Shown one piece after another: positions 30,199 through 32,521 of a stretch of DNA of 32,521 bases. Each line of letters opens with the position of its first letter. The first letter of the stretch is position 1. The position numbers were made by a program, and so were the translations under genes. Source of the stretch: Elysia marginata (lineage: Eukaryota > Mollusca > Gastropoda > Plakobranchidae); assembly GCA_019649035.1 (NCBI GenBank), contig BMAT01009305.1, positions 48,754 to 81,274 of the forward strand. The letters are read 5' to 3'. The notes beneath the pieces were generated by a model. That model saw only the letters and a program-made list of their open reading frames with translations, was not told the origin of the DNA and made no database searches.

Positions 30199-30438
30199 TA
30201 CGTATAGTACTAGATGTGTCTGAGCGCACACAGCTTTAGTTTCTTCTCGTCTTAGGAACTGGGGTCTGCAGGATGTTAAGAAAAGACACTAAAAACATGG
30301 TTTATATTGAATAAAAGTTTATCTTAAAAAGGGTTTATCTTAACTGGATTCTACTCTACGTATAGTACTAGATATATCTTAGCGCACACAGCTTTAGTTT
30401 CTTCTCGTCTTAGGAACTGTGGTCTGCAGGATGTTAAG
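30122..30438 (+). repeat. Two-copy tandem duplication, 158-bp unit
   Basis: Units start at 30122 and 30280 with GAAAAGACACTAAAAACATG and differ by about four substitutions (for example GATGTGTCTGAG versus GATATATCTTAG). The duplication copies the right half of the pogo-like element plus about 80 bases of flank, so it is younger than the insertion. Confidence 0.92.
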
Positions 30439-32521
30439 AAATTAGTGTAGAGTGTGTTTGTACATAAAAATTAATATTTAATTTGTACATAAACATTATT
30501 CAATTAGTTAGTCAAACAACCGTTAATAATAAATAATTTCATGGATGAAACCATAATAATTAATGCCATTGTAGGCTGTGAAGAAGCACATTGGAAAAAT
30601 AAAGGAAACTGCCAGCATGAAAATAGTGATGATTTTGTTTTTTATTTTCTGCACGTGCACAGACGTTTAGTTTGAAACTGCCTTCTTCGTGTCAAAGGAA
30701 CTTCTTTGTTTTAAATATTGATATGGAGAATAAAAAAAAATTTGAAAGCTCTCTAGTTTGTAGATAATAAAAAATGTTTGTTTAGCAGTATTGCAGCATG
30801 AGTCGGGTTGTGGTGATGTAACAATTTTCTTGGTATATTTTGAAAGTTAATCTTTAGCCACTATAAAACTATTGAAAATATAGCTCAAATGAGATACAGA
30901 TATTTCAATAGAGAATTAACTGATGCTTTAGGTCCTTTATAATCTGAAATCTTTAATAGTATTTTCTGGATTATCCTAAGAATGAGTCTCGCTGATTCCC
31001 AATGTTCCGAATCATGCAATGTTCAGATTATAATCAAAATCAATGAAGTCTATTATCTGCCTTAACAGGCTTAAAAATGATGAGGAGTGTATATCTTTTA
31101 ATCTCGAAATTCCACAACTAGACTCTTGTCCTACTGCTATACATATTGATATAAGTACAAAAATGTGCCATGATTTCGGTTATAAGACCCTTTTTATGGG
31201 TGGGTTGTCTTTCATAGGTGTTTTTCATTTAGATGATAGGTGTATTTAAGATTCAAATACAATTTGTCCTGATCCGATCTCATATACATGTATTATCAAG
31301 TACATGTAGTCCACGTATAATTTGACACATATATGTTAATGAATTTGCTTGGTTTCAAAAGTATGTTTGACATTCTAAAAGCGGGCTTAGGCAGCTAAAA
31401 GGTTGATGAGATAGCAAAAGCGGGGAAATAAATGTAGATTTATGTGTGTATTTGTCCATTTTTCCAAGGAGACACGGTCGGGGATTTGATAGCTAGAGGC
31501 TTATTGGAAATGCAGACTGGACATAATAAAGAAATATTTTTGTATAAAACACTAAAAAAGGAGAGGTTAACCTGTTCGCCCCCCCCCCTCTCTCTCCTAC
31601 CACCTTTGATGCCTTGGAAAATGGGAGTTCCCAATATACTAAACATGTAGTGCAAAGCTTTATAACCCGTCACTTATTTAGTGGGCTCGGGCCTTAATCT
31701 TGCCGCTAATAAGGGCTCGAAGTTGTGCAACATGCCCACTGGGCCTATCCTTCGACGTCAATTTACATCACACGCCCAAAAACTCGAACGCTTAACTGAA
31801 GCTAATTAGCAGTCACATCATCAGTGATAAAGCAGCCTTTGAACATTTGTTGACAATCAGAGAAATAACAGAATGATTACTAACCTGTGAACACTGTCTC
31901 GTATGTGAAAAGTGTACCTACAATATTTTGCATAGCCCTTAAAATAAGACAACGAGAAACGTACAATCGACTTGGATCACGGTGTATGTGTCATGTCACA
32001 GTAAAATCTGCGATGTACAAATTTCACCCTTTTTTAGGTTTGTAATCGAACGATTCGTGTATAATGAACTGTAAATAACTACATATGTACATCATTAGAC
32101 AAATGTCTCGTTTTACACACCTTACAGCTTAAGTTGAATACTGCATTGTTCAATTTCAAACCCAAGGGAGAAAAGAAAACAGACGCACACTTAACTACCG
32201 GTAGTACTAGTACATGTAGTCATAACGCACTCGACATCTTCAACGGGTCTCTTGTCCAAAGTAGAAAAGACATTCAACCATGCAACCTCCGTTTTCCCCC
32301 CATTAATGGCCCCGAGTATATATTTTATAATGACTTAATTACTCTTAAGTCCGCTTTTCTCACAAATGGGCATTTCTATCGTGTCCTTTAGGCAATGTGT
32401 CACATGTGACTGACCGCCCGGCCACTGTGCGGAGAGCCTTGAACGACTTGAATTTATTTTTTTGTTTGTTCAGAAGTTATTGTTAGTTACCTGGGCGCGC
32501 TTCTGAGCCAGCAGGGTTTGT

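Larger units (their letters stand above)
24072..32521. other. Exon 10b 3' UTR and downstream DNA, no second gene seen
   Basis: AT-rich with many T and A homopolymer runs. The first part is presumably 3' UTR; its end is unknown (AATAAA at 24582, 26199, 26473, 28455). Apart from the repeats listed separately, I find no exon, RNA gene or transposase. The last ~850 bases are less AT-rich and contain clustered short palindromes (32194-32218), but nothing assignable. Confidence 0.6.

Noticed and set aside
31043..31249. 68-codon open frame near the right edge
   Set aside because: No domain, no homologous family recognised, and no exon signals; expected by chance in a 32-kb window.

Overview
This is a stretch of animal nuclear DNA. 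It is AT-rich, has GT/AG spliced exons, long repeat-filled introns, LINE/SINE/mariner remains, microsatellites and an assembly gap (18818-18817+248 N). The encoded syntaxin, the mix of RTE-like LINE ends, tRNA-like SINEs and mariner, and the frequent word AGATCTAG suggest an invertebrate, perhaps a mollusc (gastropod). That placement is an inference; no phylogeny could be run. Bacterial features (operons, CRISPR, ribosome binding sites) do not apply.

The only host gene I can support is a plus-strand syntaxin-7/12-like endosomal Qa-SNARE, from the ATG at 12374 to a stop at 22521 or 24071. I resolved nine constitutive coding exons and two candidate last exons. All junctions are phase-consistent with GT/AG borders. 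The protein has an N-terminal Habc-type helical region (exons 2-5), an acidic linker (exon 6), a SNARE motif with its zero-layer Gln (exons 7-9) and a C-terminal membrane anchor. The anchor is encoded twice: exons 10a (22426-22521) and 10b (23979-24071) both follow exon 9 in phase 0, both encode a basic patch plus a hydrophobic helix plus stop, and poly(A)-type hexamers follow each. The gene therefore appears able to make two isoforms, 279 and 278 residues, that differ only in the membrane anchor. This is the most interesting biology in the window.

Layout. 1-2100: noncoding, with AGATCT-rich sequence and several inverted repeats. 2125-2625: fossil LINE RNase H on the plus strand. 2919-4010, 5398-7170 and 8330-8852: three decayed minus-strand LINE ORF2 3' portions, each running from its stop codon straight into a short tandem repeat. 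4335-4506 and 5303-5396: trinucleotide microsatellites. 7171-12373: noncoding with a tRNA-like relic and a head-to-tail pair of a ~410-bp repeat that carries a pol III-like promoter. 12374-24071: the syntaxin gene. Its introns hold two members of a CAGGGATGCAAG-ended transposon family (introns 2 and 7), a broken mariner with 33-bp inverted ends (intron 8, spanning the gap), a SINE with a 9-bp target duplication and two more copies of the ~410-bp repeat in inverted order (intron 9), and a TTAA-flanked element between the two anchor exons. 24072-32521: AT-rich 3' UTR/intergenic DNA with a stem-forming inverted repeat (27021-27222), a pogo/Tigger-like miniature element and a 158-bp tandem duplication (30030-30438). 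No second gene is visible.
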